From Butyricicoccus_A sp963601915 (GTDB lineage: Bacteria; Bacillota; Clostridia; Oscillospirales; Butyricicoccaceae): a stretch of DNA of 64,000 bases. Numbering within the stretch: the first letter of the stretch is position 1; the number at the start of each line of letters is the position of its first letter. Shown piece by piece: positions 1-8,398 of the stretch. The notes under the pieces are model-generated. The model ran no database searches and was not told the origin of the DNA. It saw only the letters and a program-made list of their open reading frames with translations. The position numbers and the translations under genes are program-made. The stretch spans positions 1 through 64,000 of the forward strand of contig CAVCGL010000007.1 of NCBI GenBank assembly GCA_963601915.1, written 5' to 3'.

Positions 1-895
1 GCTCGATGATAGCAGAAGAATCGTCTCGATGTCCCGCTACGTTATTGTGGTGGAACTCTTTCATACGGCGGGCAAAATAAGCAGCTGCGACAATCGCTCT
101 TTTTCGGCAGCGGTTTTGTTTTTCTTCGCTGTCTGTCTGCTGTAAATCAGACATTGCCTGTTCAAAGCGTTGCTCCAAATCTTCGTATGTCATAAAGATC
201 AGACTTTCTTTCTGCATATTTCGCGGCATTCCCATTTTGGACGAAAGTTCTTCCACTTCGCACAGACAATCCCATGCATATTTCACGCCGGTTTCTCGTT
301 TTTCTTCCGACAAGCCGACAATTTTTAACCATTCATTCACGAGTGGTGGCTGCATGTCGATTGCTCGGCTTTGAAGTTCCTTGAAGATTTTTTTGCGAAA
401 CATGCGATGCCCTTTGGGCGGTATCTTGTCCCAGACTTGATGCGCCGCCTGAAATCGCTCACATGCTTCACAAAATGTATATGTCGGCTTGGGTGGCGTC
501 TCCATATGATTGTCTTTCCCTAAAAATTTCCAAGGGATGAAATACACGGCGGCTATTAGCGTGATAGCATAGAGATAAGTAAATCCTTCAATTCCAGATT
601 CAATGTCAGGGCTTTTAGATACAGAGACAATAATAATACAAAACAACAGAATGATCGAAATAATTATCGCCATATGATAGTAAAATTGAAGAATCCGATA
701 ACGAATTCTATATTTTTTGATATATGGATTCATATATCGTCCCCAAGCCCAAACTTTCCAAGGTAGCAATGAATCAATGTCGCGTTGCCGTATATCGCCC
801 ACATTTTCTTTAAAAATGTCTCCTAATATACCTCTATAGCAAAGACCTACAACGTCTGTTACCAATATAATAATTATTATCTCTGTGTTTATCAT
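1..895 (-). CDS. Hypothetical membrane protein, C-terminus cut by the window edge
   Basis: An open frame runs off the left edge; about 298 residues are visible. The start ATG at 895 is the first in frame after a stop, without a clear ribosome binding site. Hydrophobic segments lie near residues 4-14, 75-93 and 106-121, followed by a soluble region with a CEAC pair at 142-145 and a helical, charged C-terminal part. I recognise no family. The stretch is visibly AT-rich compared with the que genes that follow, which fits acquired DNA. Function unknown. Confidence 0.6.
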   Translation of the reverse strand, partial: MINTEIIIIILVTDVVGLCYRGILGDIFKENVGDIRQRDIDSLLPWKVWAWGRYMNPYIKKYRIRYRILQFYYHMAIIISIILLFCIIIVSVSKSPDIESGIEGFTYLYAITLIAAVYFIPWKFLGKDNHMETPPKPTYTFCEACERFQAAHQVWDKIPPKGHRMFRKKIFKELQSRAIDMQPPLVNEWLKIVGLSEEKRETGVKYAWDCLCEVEELSSKMGMPRNMQKESLIFMTYEDLEQRFEQAMSDLQQTDSEEKQNRCRKRAIVAAAYFARRMKEFHHNNVAGHRDDSSAIIE

Positions 896-1008
896 TACAT
901 TATATTATAGATAGATAGCCAGAGTGAGCAGAACACGCTTGGCTTTTGATGTAAAAGCATTTGCGAGAAGTTTTGCACATCTCCCTCGGATAAGAGCATC
1001 TTTGTATC

Positions 1009-1796
1009 TTATTTCTTTTGTTGAAGGTTTTCTTCCAACGATTTTTGTCGTTGCTCATGAAATTGCTGCGTTTTGATCTGTTCTGCTAACTGTTGATCCA
1101 ATGCTTCGATTTCTTTTTTTGTATCTTCAATATAATCAAGATAAGTTTCCTTTTTGCGTTCTTCTGTTGCATCCGCATATTTTTGATATAAAATAGCGAG
1201 CTTTTTTTGCTTTTTATGCCGTTGTTCTTGCGTATACTCAATATCAAACTGTTGTTGTTCAATATGACCCATCGCATCATCTATCTGTATTTGTATAGAT
1301 TGTGTATCTTTGATTTCTTCTATATATGAATAATAAGATGGCTGAATCTTAACATCTTGATACGATAAGTATGCGCAGGGTCACAATCAAAATCTGTCAA
1401 CCGTTTGTCTAACCAAATTGCCTCGTAAATATTTGTAATTTCTAAGGCACGCTCTATATAGTAGAAAAAACCAATATTTCGATATAAGTATTCATGCTGA
1501 CCTTTACTTCCTGCCCCATAGCCACAAGTACCAATTATCATTGTTTTTTCAATCGTTGAAAAACGAAAAATAAAATCCAATAATACATCCAAGATTGCTT
1601 TACACTCTATAAGAATACCATATGGTGCAACATTTTGAATCATAACAGCCATGGCATGCTTATATGGAATGATAGGATCTGTTTCTCCTTTAGGATTAAA
1701 AAGAATGACAACACAAAAATAAGCAATAACTAAGATAAACGTAGAACTCCGTTCTAACAAAATACGCGAGATTAGTTTTTTCTGTTTATCTGTCAT
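1009..1796 (-). pseudogene. Frameshifted hypothetical protein with one membrane segment and a coiled-coil tail
   Basis: Two minus-strand frames look like one broken gene. The first (from ATG 1796) has a basic N-terminus, a membrane segment near residues 14-32 and ends at a stop at 1318-1320. The reading frame changes near 1356: after THTYRI the other frame continues sensibly with DVKIQPSYYSYIEEIKDTQ and then a strongly charged coiled coil that ends at 1009. One missing base (for example an A in the AAG codon near 1356) would restore about 262 residues. The 87-residue piece 1009-1272 could otherwise be read alone from its own ATG, but it lacks a ribosome binding site. No family recognised; either a true mutation or a sequencing error. 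Confidence 0.5.
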
Positions 1797-1805
1797 ATAA
1801 GATTC

Positions 1806-2303
1806 TTACCGATTATCAATCTTCTCCGGATACAGGTCATGGTTTACCATGCGGTTCCAAGCGACTTCCTCCCAGCGGGTGCCCGGCTTGCCGTAGTTGC
1901 AGTACGGGTCAATCGAGATGCCGCCGCGCGGCGTGAACTTGCCCCAGACCTCGATATACTTTGGCTCCATGAGCTTGATGAGATCCTTCATGATGATGTT
2001 CACACAGTCCTCGTGGAAATCGCCGTGGTTGCGGAAGCTGAACAGATACAGCTTGAGCGATTTGCTCTCAACCATGCGGATGTCCGGTACATACGAGATG
2101 GTAATGGTGGCAAAATCCGGCTGGCCGGTAATTGGGCACAGACTAGTAAATTCCGGACAATTGAATTTGACAAAATAATCGTTGTCTGGATGCTTGTTTA
2201 CAAAGGTTTCCAGCACTTCCGGTGCATAGTCATCTTTGTATTTGGTATGTTGATTTCCGAGCAGGGTAATGCCCTGCTTTTCTTCTGCGGTTCTTCCTTC
2301 CAT
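1806..2303 (-). CDS. queF: NADPH-dependent 7-cyano-7-deazaguanine reductase QueF
   Basis: Reduces preQ0 (7-cyano-7-deazaguanine) to preQ1, the last step before insertion into tRNA for queuosine. At 165 residues it matches the short, unimodular QueF type found in Firmicutes. The nucleophile Cys56 sits in SLCPITGQPD with the general acid Asp63; the QueF signature ESKSLKLYL spans residues 79-87 and HED (97-99) follows. It is the last gene of the que operon, 5 bp after queC, and so should be controlled by the preQ1 riboswitch upstream of queD. Confidence 0.96.
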   Translation of the reverse strand: MEGRTAEEKQGITLLGNQHTKYKDDYAPEVLETFVNKHPDNDYFVKFNCPEFTSLCPITGQPDFATITISYVPDIRMVESKSLKLYLFSFRNHGDFHEDCVNIIMKDLIKLMEPKYIEVWGKFTPRGGISIDPYCNYGKPGTRWEEVAWNRMVNHDLYPEKIDNR

Positions 2304-2308
2304 GTCTC

Positions 2309-2995
2309 TTAATCCTCCAATGCTGGGTCTTTTACGCCGTTTGCTGCGAATGCTGCTGCTCGGTCAAGGCAGGTGCCGCATTTGCCGCAGGGCTTGTCGC
2401 CGCCTTCATAGCAGCTCCATGTCAGATGATACGGAACATGCAGACGCAAGCCTTCGCGCACGACGTCCTTCTTTGTCCATTTGACAAACGGTGCTTTGAT
2501 GGTCAGCTGGTTGCCGCTGCCCAATTCAATCGCAGACTTCATCGCCTCGTTGAAGGCGTCGCTGCAATCCGGATAGGCATTGCCTGCGGCATCATCGCTG
2601 TGTGCGCCATAATAAATTACAGAACAGTCCTTGGACAGCGCAATGCTGGCAGCAGAGGACAAAAACAGACCGTTTCGGAACGGCACATAGGTAGAAACCG
2701 GCTTGCCGTCGGATTTTTTGAGCTGATCGGCATAGGATTCCTCTGGAATTTCCTCCGCACAGCCCTGCAACAGCGTGCATTTGGTGTCATACTGGAAAAT
2801 TTTTGCGAGATCCAGTGTAATCAGCTCGACACCGTAATAGCGAGCAACAGCTTCTGCTGCTTCTACTTCCTTATCGTGCTTCTGTCCATATGTGATAGAC
2901 AAGGCAGTGACATTTTCTTTTCCATATTTTTCGATGGCGAGGCCGAGACAGGTTGTGCTGTCTACGCCGCCGCTGGATAAAACAAGTGCTCTCAT
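2309..2995 (-). CDS. queC: 7-cyano-7-deazaguanine synthase QueC
   Basis: ATP-dependent enzyme converting 7-carboxy-7-deazaguanine and ammonia to preQ0. The PP-loop SSGGVDS lies at residues 7-13, and near the C-terminus four cysteines (C in WSCYEG, then CGKCGTC) form the expected zinc site. The length of 228 residues is normal. Spacing to folE upstream is 12 bp and to queF downstream 5 bp, so it is cotranscribed in the que operon. Confidence 0.96.
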   Translation of the reverse strand: MRALVLSSGGVDSTTCLGLAIEKYGKENVTALSITYGQKHDKEVEAAEAVARYYGVELITLDLAKIFQYDTKCTLLQGCAEEIPEESYADQLKKSDGKPVSTYVPFRNGLFLSSAASIALSKDCSVIYYGAHSDDAAGNAYPDCSDAFNEAMKSAIELGSGNQLTIKAPFVKWTKKDVVREGLRLHVPYHLTWSCYEGGDKPCGKCGTCLDRAAAFAANGVKDPALED

Positions 2996-3007
2996 GATTG
3001 GTTCTCC

Positions 3008-3589
3008 TTATGCCTGATATAACCGCTGCTGCAAATCAGCATCGGTGCGGAAGCGTCCGCGCAGGGTGGTTGTGGTTGTCTTGGCATTGGTCTGGCGGAT
3101 GCCGCGGGCGGTCATACAGCTGTGGCATCCCTGAATCAAAACGCCGACATCTTCTGAATCGGTGACCATCTGCATAATCTGCGCAATATCGGAACCGATG
3201 CGCTCTTGCAATTGCAGACGCTTGCTCACCATATCCGCAATACGAGCGATTTTACTCAACCCAATGACCTTGCCGTTCGGCACGTAGGCGACAGTGGCAG
3301 TCATGTCATACATCAGCGCGATGTGATGCTCGCAATAGCTGAACAGCTGAATGTCTTTGACAACGACAACATCCTTCGAGTCGCTGGCAAAATCCATTTC
3401 GTCCTCAAATGTCTTGCCAAACATCTGCGCGATCTCTTCGTTGGTATAATTCATGCCCTCAAATACTTCGTTGTACATGCGGGCAACACGGTCCGGTGTA
3501 TCCTTTAAGCCCTCGCGGTCTGGATCATCACCCAATGCAATGAGGATACCGCGAATGTGTTCTTTGATTGCTTTGGTATCAATAGCCAT
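3008..3589 (-). CDS. folE: GTP cyclohydrolase I FolE
   Basis: Opens GTP to 7,8-dihydroneopterin triphosphate, the shared precursor of folate and of deazapurines. The zinc site is complete: Cys86 and His89 in SYCEHH and Cys158 in GCHSC. The usual C-terminal signature with TNAKTTTTTLRG follows; 193 residues is typical. Lying between queE and queC, it supplies the QueD substrate, so in this operon it is dedicated at least partly to queuosine; folate synthesis may use the same protein, since I see no second copy here. Confidence 0.96.
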   Translation of the reverse strand: MAIDTKAIKEHIRGILIALGDDPDREGLKDTPDRVARMYNEVFEGMNYTNEEIAQMFGKTFEDEMDFASDSKDVVVVKDIQLFSYCEHHIALMYDMTATVAYVPNGKVIGLSKIARIADMVSKRLQLQERIGSDIAQIMQMVTDSEDVGVLIQGCHSCMTARGIRQTNAKTTTTTLRGRFRTDADLQQRLYQA

Positions 3590-3613
3590 AATTTTTTCGT
3601 CCTGTTCTGCGGA

Positions 3614-4282
3614 TCATACGCCGCGTTTATTTGGGTCCCAGATAAATTTATGCATTTGCAGCTGCAAGGTCACATCGTTGAGTGTGTGCGCCTGCATAAA
3701 GTCTACGATTTCAGCCGGTTCAATGGAACCAAATACCGGACTGAAGTATACATGACAGCGGTGCGTCAGATCATACGTTTGAATGACGTCCAGAGCGCGC
3801 TGTAAATCCTCCTGACTGCCTGCGACAAACTTGACGGTGTCCGAGGCACGGAGCAGGGAAAAATTCTCTGGACGCATGTGCGCTTCCATGCCGCTGCCGG
3901 GCAGCTTATAATCCATCGTAAATGCGATACGTGGAGAGATGCCGACAAACGGTGTCAAATCAACACTGCCGTTGGTTTCGATTTCAATATATCGGTTTTC
4001 TTTTTGCGAGAGCGCCGTAAGCAGCTCTGTCATGCCGTCACGCAGCAGCGGCTCGCCGCCGGTGAGCGTGATATTGTTTACACCAGTGGCATCGACAGCG
4101 GCACAGATCTCCTCTGTGGTCTGACAGACATGCGGGACATCCGGTTCATTTGCCCAAGTGGTATCGCAGAACGAGCAACGCAAATTGCAGCCGCAAAAAC
4201 GAACAAAGACAGCGAGCTGTCCTGCGTGCGTGCCCTCGCCGTTGATGCTGGTAAAGGTCTCTGCTACATGAAAGGTCGTCAT
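3614..4282 (-). CDS. queE: 7-carboxy-7-deazaguanine synthase QueE (radical SAM)
   Basis: Radical SAM ring-contracting enzyme that turns 6-carboxy-tetrahydropterin into 7-carboxy-7-deazaguanine. The cluster motif CNLRCSFC gives Cys32, Cys36 and Cys39 (CxxxCxxC), and the SAM-binding TGGEPLL follows near residue 94. SINGEGTHAGQ at the N-terminus is the QueE signature. Its start overlaps the queD stop by 4 bases, which implies translational coupling. 222 residues is within family range. Confidence 0.95.
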   Translation of the reverse strand: MTTFHVAETFTSINGEGTHAGQLAVFVRFCGCNLRCSFCDTTWANEPDVPHVCQTTEEICAAVDATGVNNITLTGGEPLLRDGMTELLTALSQKENRYIEIETNGSVDLTPFVGISPRIAFTMDYKLPGSGMEAHMRPENFSLLRASDTVKFVAGSQEDLQRALDVIQTYDLTHRCHVYFSPVFGSIEPAEIVDFMQAHTLNDVTLQLQMHKFIWDPNKRGV

Positions 4283-4710
4283 ACCTGCTCCTCTCCGGTG
4301 TACGAAGCGCAGTTGTTCGGCGTTTCATATACCGTTGCCTCTGCGACCGTGTAACCGCACGCGGTCATGCGCTGATAAAAATATTCTGCGAAGTGTTCTG
4401 CGGTCGGACGGAATGGCACTTCGGTCAGTGCAAATCCATCTTCTGCCAGAGCACAGCGGGTTGCCTCACGCAGTGTGCCGGTTTCATAAATTAAGGTGTG
4501 ATCCAGAGCATCTGCGATGCGCTTCAGATCGGATTTCAGCTGAGAGAAATCGACAAGCATACCGCGTTCCTGTGTCGTGGTCTGCAAGGTGCTGCCGCTG
4601 ATGCGGATTTGGACAATCCAATGATGTCCGTGGATATTGCTGCACTTGCCCTGATAGTGCGCGAGAAAATGCGCGGCGTCAAAATTCGCCTCCGCTCTTA
4701 AATAGTACAT
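4279..4710 (-). CDS. queD: 6-carboxy-5,6,7,8-tetrahydropterin synthase QueD
   Basis: Zinc-dependent PTPS-family enzyme making 6-carboxytetrahydropterin from dihydroneopterin triphosphate. Zinc ligands His14, His27 and His29 (IHGHH) and the catalytic Cys23 are present. It is the first gene of the operon queD-queE-folE-queC-queF. The start ATG has GAAAGGAAG 5' of it on the minus strand. A terminator and preQ1-I-like aptamer precede it, so expression should drop when preQ1 is plentiful. Confidence 0.96.
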   Translation of the reverse strand: MYYLRAEANFDAAHFLAHYQGKCSNIHGHHWIVQIRISGSTLQTTTQERGMLVDFSQLKSDLKRIADALDHTLIYETGTLREATRCALAEDGFALTEVPFRPTAEHFAEYFYQRMTACGYTVAEATVYETPNNCASYTGEEQV

Positions 4711-4726
4711 AAGAACTTCCTTTCAA

Positions 4727-4755
4727 GAAAAAACAGCAGGCATCCCAGCCTGCTG
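4727..4755 (-). terminator. Intrinsic terminator in the que leader (riboswitch expression platform)
   Basis: On the minus strand CAGCAGGC (4755-4748) pairs with GCCTGCTG (4741-4734), followed by six T. It sits between the aptamer and queD, so it is an attenuator, not an operon end. CCAG and GCTG in the 3' part of the aptamer can pair with CTGG and CAGC in the terminator 5' arm, giving a possible antiterminator. Confidence 0.85.
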
Positions 4756-4780
4756 TAGAATACAAAAATGATTCGTCAGC

Positions 4781-4823
4781 CCTGGTTTTGTTTTAAGACA
4801 GGATGGTGCAAACGAACTGTCTG
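4781..4823 (-). promoter_or_regulatory. preQ1-I-type riboswitch aptamer
   Basis: Read on the minus strand: a 5-bp stem GACAG/CTGTC closes a loop with GUUC and GCACC, followed by the A-rich tail TTAAAACAAAACCAGG. This is the layout of class I preQ1 aptamers (short stem, C-containing loop, A-rich tail ending in AGG that forms a pseudoknot with the loop). It precedes the preQ1 biosynthesis operon and a terminator. The loop is slightly longer than the consensus I remember, so the subclass is uncertain. Confidence 0.72.
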
Positions 4824-4839
4824 ATTCAAAGATGTATAT

Positions 4840-4868
4840 ACTATACACCTTCCGTGTTTTGCTGTCAA
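4840..4868 (-). promoter_or_regulatory. Sigma-A promoter of the que operon
   Basis: Minus strand TTGACA (4868-4863), 17-bp spacer, TATAGT (4845-4840). The aptamer begins about 17 bases downstream of the -10, as expected for a riboswitch leader. Confidence 0.85.
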
Positions 4869-4886
4869 TTGAATTTCCGCGTTTCC

Positions 4887-4915
4887 TTGAATCAAAGCGC
4901 AAAATGTGATAGTAT
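4887..4915 (+). promoter_or_regulatory. Sigma-A promoter for the lipoprotein gene at 4973
   Basis: TTGAAT (4887-4892), 17-bp spacer, TAGTAT (4910-4915). It diverges from the que promoter only 19 bp away, so the two may interfere. Confidence 0.6.
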
Positions 4916-4972
4916 AGACAAAGACCTGCAAAACTGCGGGAATTTCAGTCAAATATTGGAGAATGAAAATAC

Positions 4973-5941
4973 ATGCTTTTAAAACGAATTTCAGCCATGC
5001 TGCTCGCGGGGTGCATGGCTTGGACGTTGGCGGGCTGCGGCAGTTCGTCGACAGATGGCAGTGCAGGCAGCGGACAGCGGACAGAAACACCGACGCTGGA
5101 ACAGATTTATGCGGCCAATACGTTGGAAACATATGAAGCGGATAACATTCAGCCGTCATTTAGCACGTGTCTGCGCGTCGGAAATGAGAAAAAAGAATCC
5201 AATGCCTTACTGACGCTGTATTATGATGATGTGTTGGGAACGATTTGCCGCTATCGCAAGACAGAAACAGGTATGCTGTTTAAATACTATTTCCAGCATG
5301 ATGGACAGGACTTTTACACCTATGCAGAAGCCAATAAAGACGGCAGCATCAAGAAAAAGGCACTTGTCATTCAGGCAAAAGCGGCAGCAAAACAGGAAAA
5401 CAGCCCGTCTTATGCAGAACAGCTGTTTGAAGAGTATGGATTTGGTTCCTACAATAACAAAGAGACCGTTACGTCGCTGCGAGACTGCGGGGAAACCTAT
5501 CACATTGTGACGGATATTTCCGCATTGTCCGGCACGGAAGATAACGGAAAGACCTATACGTACACCACACAGGAATACGATGTGGAGAAAAAAACGCTGC
5601 GCATTTTGGATATTTTCCGAACCTATACGGTCAAGGAAGCGGACGGAGAAGAAAAGACTTGTACGATGTCGCGCAGCATGACATACAGCAGCGATGAAAT
5701 GGTCAAACCGGCAGATTTTATTCAAGAAAATTTGATTGCACCGGCATGGTCACGTACCATCACGCTGGTATCTGACAGCGGAGAGCAGATGATTTCCGTG
5801 CCGAATGGCATTCCGGTTCTGATCGACGCGCCAGATGGATATACCGCGTATACAGACAGCTCGTATATGCAGAAATATACAAAGGATACACCGGATGCAG
5901 ATAAAACCTATCCGAACAGAACCATTTATTTAAGCAAATAA
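4973..5941 (+). CDS. Lipoprotein of unknown function
   Basis: 322 residues. The N-terminus is a lipoprotein signal: basic MLLKR, hydrophobic core, lipobox LAGC with the lipid-accepting Cys at about residue 22, then a Ser/Gly-rich linker. The mature part is polar and beta-rich in appearance, without catalytic motifs I can name; it resembles the LolA/outer-membrane-lipoprotein style of beta fold only in general composition. It is monocistronic, with its own promoter and terminator, and diverges from the que operon. Likely anchored on the outer face of the membrane. Confidence 0.75.
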   Translation: MLLKRISAMLLAGCMAWTLAGCGSSSTDGSAGSGQRTETPTLEQIYAANTLETYEADNIQPSFSTCLRVGNEKKESNALLTLYYDDVLGTICRYRKTETGMLFKYYFQHDGQDFYTYAEANKDGSIKKKALVIQAKAAAKQENSPSYAEQLFEEYGFGSYNNKETVTSLRDCGETYHIVTDISALSGTEDNGKTYTYTTQEYDVEKKTLRILDIFRTYTVKEADGEEKTCTMSRSMTYSSDEMVKPADFIQENLIAPAWSRTITLVSDSGEQMISVPNGIPVLIDAPDGYTAYTDSSYMQKYTKDTPDADKTYPNRTIYLSK

Positions 5942-5943
5942 AT

Positions 5944-5990
5944 AAAAGCTCTGATTGTGCCGAACAAACGGTATAATCAGAGCTTTTTTG
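5944..5990. terminator. Bidirectional terminator between lipoprotein gene and aroD
   Basis: AAAGCTCTGATT (5945-5956) pairs with AATCAGAGCTTT (5975-5986), with T runs on both strands. The flanking genes converge here. Confidence 0.88.
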
Positions 5991-5999
5991 CGTTTCAAA

Positions 6000-6758
6000 T
6001 TAAATGTGCTTGTGCAGCAGCTGGAGCACCATGTGCAGAGAATCTAGATCAATCTGTCCCGGTGCGGAGGCAGCACCAATCGTGCCGAATGTGATCGCAC
6101 TGCCAAAAATTTCGCCGCTCAGACGGCTGATAATACCGCTCTGTCCCATAGACATGGTGATGAGCGGGCACTCGCTCTCACGAGACATCTGTTCGGTGGC
6201 ATACAGCAGTTCCAAGACATCGTGCTTGTCCTGCGGCATGACAGCGATTTTCAGAATATCTGCGCCTTCTGCTTCGGCGCGCTTCATGCGGGCAACCAGT
6301 TCTTCCTTCGGCGGGGTACGCTCAAAATCGTGGTTGGAGATGATGACTGGCATTCCGTGACTGTGAGCCAGCTCCACCAGTTCCTTTACGATGTTGTCAC
6401 CGATGCACAGCTCGACATCAATCATGTCCACCAGATGCTCTTCGATAGCGGTGCGATACAGCTCAACATAATATTCCGGTTCAATTGGCTGGCTGCCGCC
6501 TTCTCCGATGGTGCGGAAGGTCAGAATAAACGGCTGGTCGTCCAAGATGCCGTGCAGAATACGAGAAGCGCGGCGAACCATGTTGATGTCATGAAAGTGC
6601 TCAAAGCGGTCGATACGCCACTCAATCAGGTCAAAATTTTTGCGCTGCATGCCGCGCGCCTGAGAGAAAATCTCACGCAGGTTGGTGGCAACGATGGGAA
6701 CACAAATCTTCGGGATTCCGCTGCCGATGCAGCAGTTCTTTACACAAACATTGCTCAT
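6000..6758 (-). CDS. aroD: Type I 3-dehydroquinate dehydratase AroD
   Basis: Dehydrates 3-dehydroquinate to 3-dehydroshikimate through a Schiff base (shikimate pathway). Lys170 in ADILKIAV is the Schiff-base lysine and His143 in SNHDFERTP its catalytic partner; EWRIDRFE at 46-53 is the substrate-binding strand. 252 residues matches the family. The gene stands alone, away from other aro genes, and converges on the lipoprotein gene. The N-terminal 15 residues carry three cysteines (VCVKNCCIG), which is unusual. Confidence 0.95.
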   Translation of the reverse strand: MSNVCVKNCCIGSGIPKICVPIVATNLREIFSQARGMQRKNFDLIEWRIDRFEHFHDINMVRRASRILHGILDDQPFILTFRTIGEGGSQPIEPEYYVELYRTAIEEHLVDMIDVELCIGDNIVKELVELAHSHGMPVIISNHDFERTPPKEELVARMKRAEAEGADILKIAVMPQDKHDVLELLYATEQMSRESECPLITMSMGQSGIISRLSGEIFGSAITFGTIGAASAPGQIDLDSLHMVLQLLHKHI

Positions 6759-6865
6759 AATATGTCTTCCTCTTTCTAAACAAGTTGTGGAACTTTTACT
6801 TTTTTCAGTTTATCATATTTTTGCAAAAAATACTATGCATTTTGCATAAAAAATTCCGATAATTC

Positions 6866-7360
6866 TTACAGCAGGACGAAGCCGATCCATCCGGCGAGCA
6901 GGCCGATGCAAAAACCGGCAATGACATCGCGGGGGAAGTGCACGCCGCCCAACATGCGAATGACAGCCAGCAGAGCTGTGACGAGAAGCAGTACCATGCC
7001 GATACGAGAAAACGTATACAGAAACGCACAGGAAATCACGGCAGAAGAAAAGACATGCCGACTGGGAAACGAGTGTCCGCGTGTGTCTTTGTGAATGAGC
7101 GGCTGAATATTCAATTGCTCATACGGACGCGGCGTGTTTACGCGGCTGCGGAATACAGACACCAGCACAAAGGAAATCGCCGGTGTCAACAGCACGGACA
7201 AAAAGCGCGCATCGTTTTGAAGTAGCAATACGAATAATAGCAGAGGGTATGCGACGTATACGAGCGCTGTCAAAGCTTTGTTGATATACAGCAGTATTTT
7301 CGTCAAAAAAGGACGCTTGCGCAGAGGGCGCGTCCATGCTTCATACTGTTGAGCGGTCAT
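6866..7360 (-). CDS. PAP2-family membrane phosphatase
   Basis: Integral membrane phosphatase of the phosphatidic acid phosphatase 2 superfamily, probably acting on a lipid phosphate or undecaprenyl pyrophosphate. The three catalytic motifs are present: RSRVNTPRP (KX6RP type), FPSRH, and GGVHFPRDV (SRX5HX3D type, with M-L-G-G in place of the usual S-R context). Five to six hydrophobic helices are visible. I place the start at ATG 7360, which has AAGGAG eight bases upstream; an in-frame start 10 codons earlier lacks such a site. Confidence 0.88.
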   Translation of the reverse strand: MTAQQYEAWTRPLRKRPFLTKILLYINKALTALVYVAYPLLLFVLLLQNDARFLSVLLTPAISFVLVSVFRSRVNTPRPYEQLNIQPLIHKDTRGHSFPSRHVFSSAVISCAFLYTFSRIGMVLLLVTALLAVIRMLGGVHFPRDVIAGFCIGLLAGWIGFVLL

Positions 7361-7446
7361 AGAGGAACTCCTTTGGTTAAACGAAATCACCTTTTTCCAT
7401 CTGCGGCATAGAATACATCAGAACATCTGAGATGGAGGGAAAACAT

Positions 7447-7986
7447 ATGAGTGAACGTGTGACACCCGGCCCGATTTGCGGAGAAAAGCCCATCCGCGAA
7501 GCGGTATGCACGCATACGCGAAAAGTCTATGATGCATGTCGCTCCAAAGAGTGTATCCGCGATTTGCGGGTATATTTGACCCGACAGTCGCAAGAATTGC
7601 TGGAGCGTTCGTCTAGTGTCAAGCCGCGCCGCGCGGAACTGCTGTGGGTGGATATTGACGTACAGCCGGTAGACTTTAACCGCGGCTTTTTCCATGTGGA
7701 CGTCCGCTACTACTACAAGGTATTTGCGGAAATCAGTGCAGGATGCGGACGGATGCAGGATATTTGCGGTTTGGCATATTTTGACAAACGGACGATTTTG
7801 TACGGCAGTGAAGGAACGGCAAGAATCTTTACTTCACAAGCAGGTGCGCCGAATGCACAGACCATTGAGCGGACGAACAAGCCGGAGGCAGTGGTTGAAC
7901 CATTTGCCCCGCTCAATGAGAAGCGGACAACGGCAGCTGTACACCATCTTTCGATGCAAATACCAGCGTATCTCCCTCATAAATAA
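7447..7986 (+). CDS. 5' half of an interrupted conserved clostridial gene
   Basis: Start ATG 7447 follows GGAGGG by 6 bases. Residues 1-156 (to 7913) read SERVTPGPICGEKP..., AELLWVDIDVQPVDFNRGFF..., GSEGTARIFTSQ and ...EAVVEPFAPL, a pattern I know from a conserved clostridial protein of about 290-300 residues and unknown function. In that family the text goes on with a (D/A)PLVL segment and a C-terminal GQFSIIRLERD...PAYD region, which here lies 1.47 kb away at 9384-9780. From 7914 to the stop at 7986 the frame reads foreign sequence. The truncated product is probably inactive until the element at 7914-9383 is removed. Confidence 0.8.
   Translation: MSERVTPGPICGEKPIREAVCTHTRKVYDACRSKECIRDLRVYLTRQSQELLERSSSVKPRRAELLWVDIDVQPVDFNRGFFHVDVRYYYKVFAEISAGCGRMQDICGLAYFDKRTILYGSEGTARIFTSQAGAPNAQTIERTNKPEAVVEPFAPLNEKRTTAAVHHLSMQIPAYLPHK
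7908..7913 (+). repeat. Left 6-bp core (attL) of the element
   Basis: CCCGCT, identical to 9378-9383. The flanking 11 bases on the left, GAACCATTTGC, are also similar to GAAACACTTGA left of the right copy (8 of 11). Joining at this core restores the host reading frame. Confidence 0.72.
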
Positions 7987-8398
7987 ACTTGAGCGAGAAA
8001 AACGGCTGCATTTCGTCAAACAGCAGCTTTAGAAAAATTTTGTCTCCTTCCCAGGCGGGCAGAGACAACAGCTGCTCGCGCGGAATCCATTCGAGGTCTC
8101 CCTCGTCACAGTCGATTAACTCTCCGGTAAAACCGTCCGCGGAGAACAGATGCATGTATTCGGTCTCCCATACATCCGAAACAAAGGTCACAATGCCGCG
8201 GTATTTGTAATGCGTCAGGGTCAGACCGGTTTCTTCCTTGGTCTCGCGCAGAATACAGTCCTCCGGACTTTCCTTGTCTTCAAATTTGCCGCCGATGCCG
8301 AGCCATTTGTCGTGGCTTTGGTCATTTTTCTTTTTCGTGCGGTGCAGCATCAGATAGTTGCCATTTTGTCGAATATAAATCAGTGTTGTATTGCGCAT
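7913..8398 (-). CDS. NUDIX hydrolase (MutT-like 8-oxo-dGTP diphosphatase type)
   Basis: Hydrolyses nucleoside diphosphates linked to another group. The Nudix box GX5EX7REUXEEXGU is complete: G-KFEDKE-SPEDCIL-RET-KEETGL. The start MRNTTLIYI (8398) is preferred over an ATG three codons upstream (8407). Its TGA stop (7915-7913) overlaps the left core of the inserted element, so the gene fills the element up to its very end. It diverges from the recombinase over an intergenic region of under 100 bp. Whether it is cargo or has a role in element control is unknown. Confidence 0.9.
   Translation of the reverse strand: MRNTTLIYIRQNGNYLMLHRTKKKNDQSHDKWLGIGGKFEDKESPEDCILRETKEETGLTLTHYKYRGIVTFVSDVWETEYMHLFSADGFTGELIDCDEGDLEWIPREQLLSLPAWEGDKIFLKLLFDEMQPFFSLKFIYEGDTLVFASKDGVQLPLSASH

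Noticed and set aside
1009..1272. The 87-residue coiled-coil ORF as an independent gene
   Set aside because: Its upstream frame continues smoothly from the neighbouring protein and it has no ribosome binding site; a frameshifted single gene explains it better.
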